The notes below the pieces were generated by a model. The model searched no databases and was not told the origin of the DNA. It was given only the letters and a program-made list of their open reading frames with translations. Shown here piece by piece: positions 5,577 to 6,055 of a DNA stretch of 6,055 nucleotides. Position 1 is the stretch's first letter, and the number at the start of each line of letters is the position of its first letter. Source of the stretch: Ardenticatenia bacterium. GTDB lineage: Bacteria > Chloroflexota > Anaerolineae > Aggregatilineales > Ch27. Both the position numbers and the translations under genes were made by a program. The stretch is from contig JALSTC010000841.1 of the NCBI GenBank assembly GCA_026983935.1, forward strand, positions 1 to 6,055. Reading direction: 5' to 3'.

Positions 5577-6055
5577 CTAGTGCTCCCCTACCCCTATCAG
5601 GGGGAAGCGTACAGTGACGGTTGTTCCCTGGCCCTCAGCAGAGTCGATCGCCAGTTCGCCGCCGTTGGCTTCAACAATGCTGCGGGCCAGGTAAAGCCCC
5701 ACGCCGATCCCCTGCTGTTCGTGCTTCTCCCGTTCAACCTGCTGGAATCGTCGGAACAACGTACCCTGTTTATCTTCCGGGATGCCCGGCCCTTTGTCGC
5801 TGATGCTCAGGGTGACCTGCTCGCTGTCCGCTGATTGGGCGACGATGATCGGCTGGTCTTTGGGGGAGAATGCCATCGCATTGCAGAGGATTTCTGCCAG
5901 AGCATGCCGTAGTGTTCGCCACTCGGCCATGATTTCGCCGCCCGTGTCACCCGGATGATACAGCACGTCAATATCGCGCTGACGGTAGGAAAATGTCCGT
6001 GCCTGGCTGACTGCCGGGGTCAGGGCGTCCCACAGCGGGCCGGGGTGGGCGGCTT
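5577..6055 (-). CDS. Sensor histidine kinase, C-terminal ATPase domain (partial, runs off window)
   Basis: This frame is open from the right window edge to a TAG at 5577 and gives the last 158 residues of a histidine kinase-type ATPase. The HATPase domain shows the N box in LRHALAEILCNAMAFSP, the G1 box DKGPGIPED, the F box LFRRFQQVEREK and the G2 box GIGVGLYLARSIVEANGG, ending with GTTVTVRFPL. The sensor and dimerisation/phospho-acceptor domains lie outside the window, so signal, membrane topology and partner regulator are unknown. The FQQVEREKHEQQGIGVGLYLA style is typical of two-component kinases in Chloroflexota and cyanobacteria. The stop codon touches the stop of the convergent FAH gene with no base between. 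No start codon should be assigned inside the window. Confidence 0.93.
   Translation of the reverse strand, partial: AAHPGPLWDALTPAVSQARTFSYRQRDIDVLYHPGDTGGEIMAEWRTLRHALAEILCNAMAFSPKDQPIIVAQSADSEQVTLSISDKGPGIPEDKQGTLFRRFQQVEREKHEQQGIGVGLYLARSIVEANGGELAIDSAEGQGTTVTVRFPLIGVGEH

Overview
The window is a ribosomal-protein, translation-factor and tRNA locus from a moderately GC-rich bacterium, with one metabolic gene and the end of a sensor kinase on its flank. The minus-strand order is tRNA-Thr, tRNA-Tyr, tRNA-Thr, tuf, rpmG, tRNA-Trp, secE, nusG, rplK, rplA. This is the classical bacterial arrangement (compare thrU-tyrU-glyT-thrT-tufB and secE-nusG-rplKA in Escherichia coli, and tuf-rpmG-trnW-secE-nusG in several deep lineages). 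The EF-Tu sequence (for example the RGITIAI switch I and KRHYAHVDCPGH stretch) reminds me most of Chloroflexota, perhaps Anaerolineae. That placement is from memory of family sequences and is only moderately secure.

Reading the main cluster in its own direction (right to left): tandem sigma70-type promoters lie at 4531-4559 and 4592-4620. They are followed by tRNA-Thr(TGT), tRNA-Tyr(GTA) and tRNA-Thr(GGT), then tuf (4143-2950). A GC-rich palindrome with an extended -10 in its loop (2899-2935) separates tuf from rpmG (2875-2711). tRNA-Trp (2677-2601) follows, with small hairpins on both sides, then secE, nusG and rplK. The rplK-rplA gap carries a stem-internal loop-stem that resembles the L1 binding site of 23S rRNA and ends at the rplA ribosome binding site, so it is probably an L1 feedback site. 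A hairpin with a T6 tract follows rplA. The last 66 bases may be the start of the leader of the expected next gene, rplJ, which lies outside the window.

Right of the cluster, a divergent plus-strand gene (4770-5576) encodes a fumarylacetoacetate hydrolase-family enzyme. Its stop codon directly abuts the stop codon of a convergent minus-strand gene, of which only the C-terminal HATPase half of a histidine kinase is present (5577-6055).

The gene content is ordinary housekeeping, and I see no mobile element, CRISPR array or new multi-gene system. The points worth a second look are: an Arg in the EF-Tu DCPGHxD motif where bacteria normally have Ala, an extra C-terminal membrane segment in SecE, an acidic 50-residue extension on NusG, a cysteine-free L33, the likely L1 feedback site, and dense RNA structure around tRNA-Trp.
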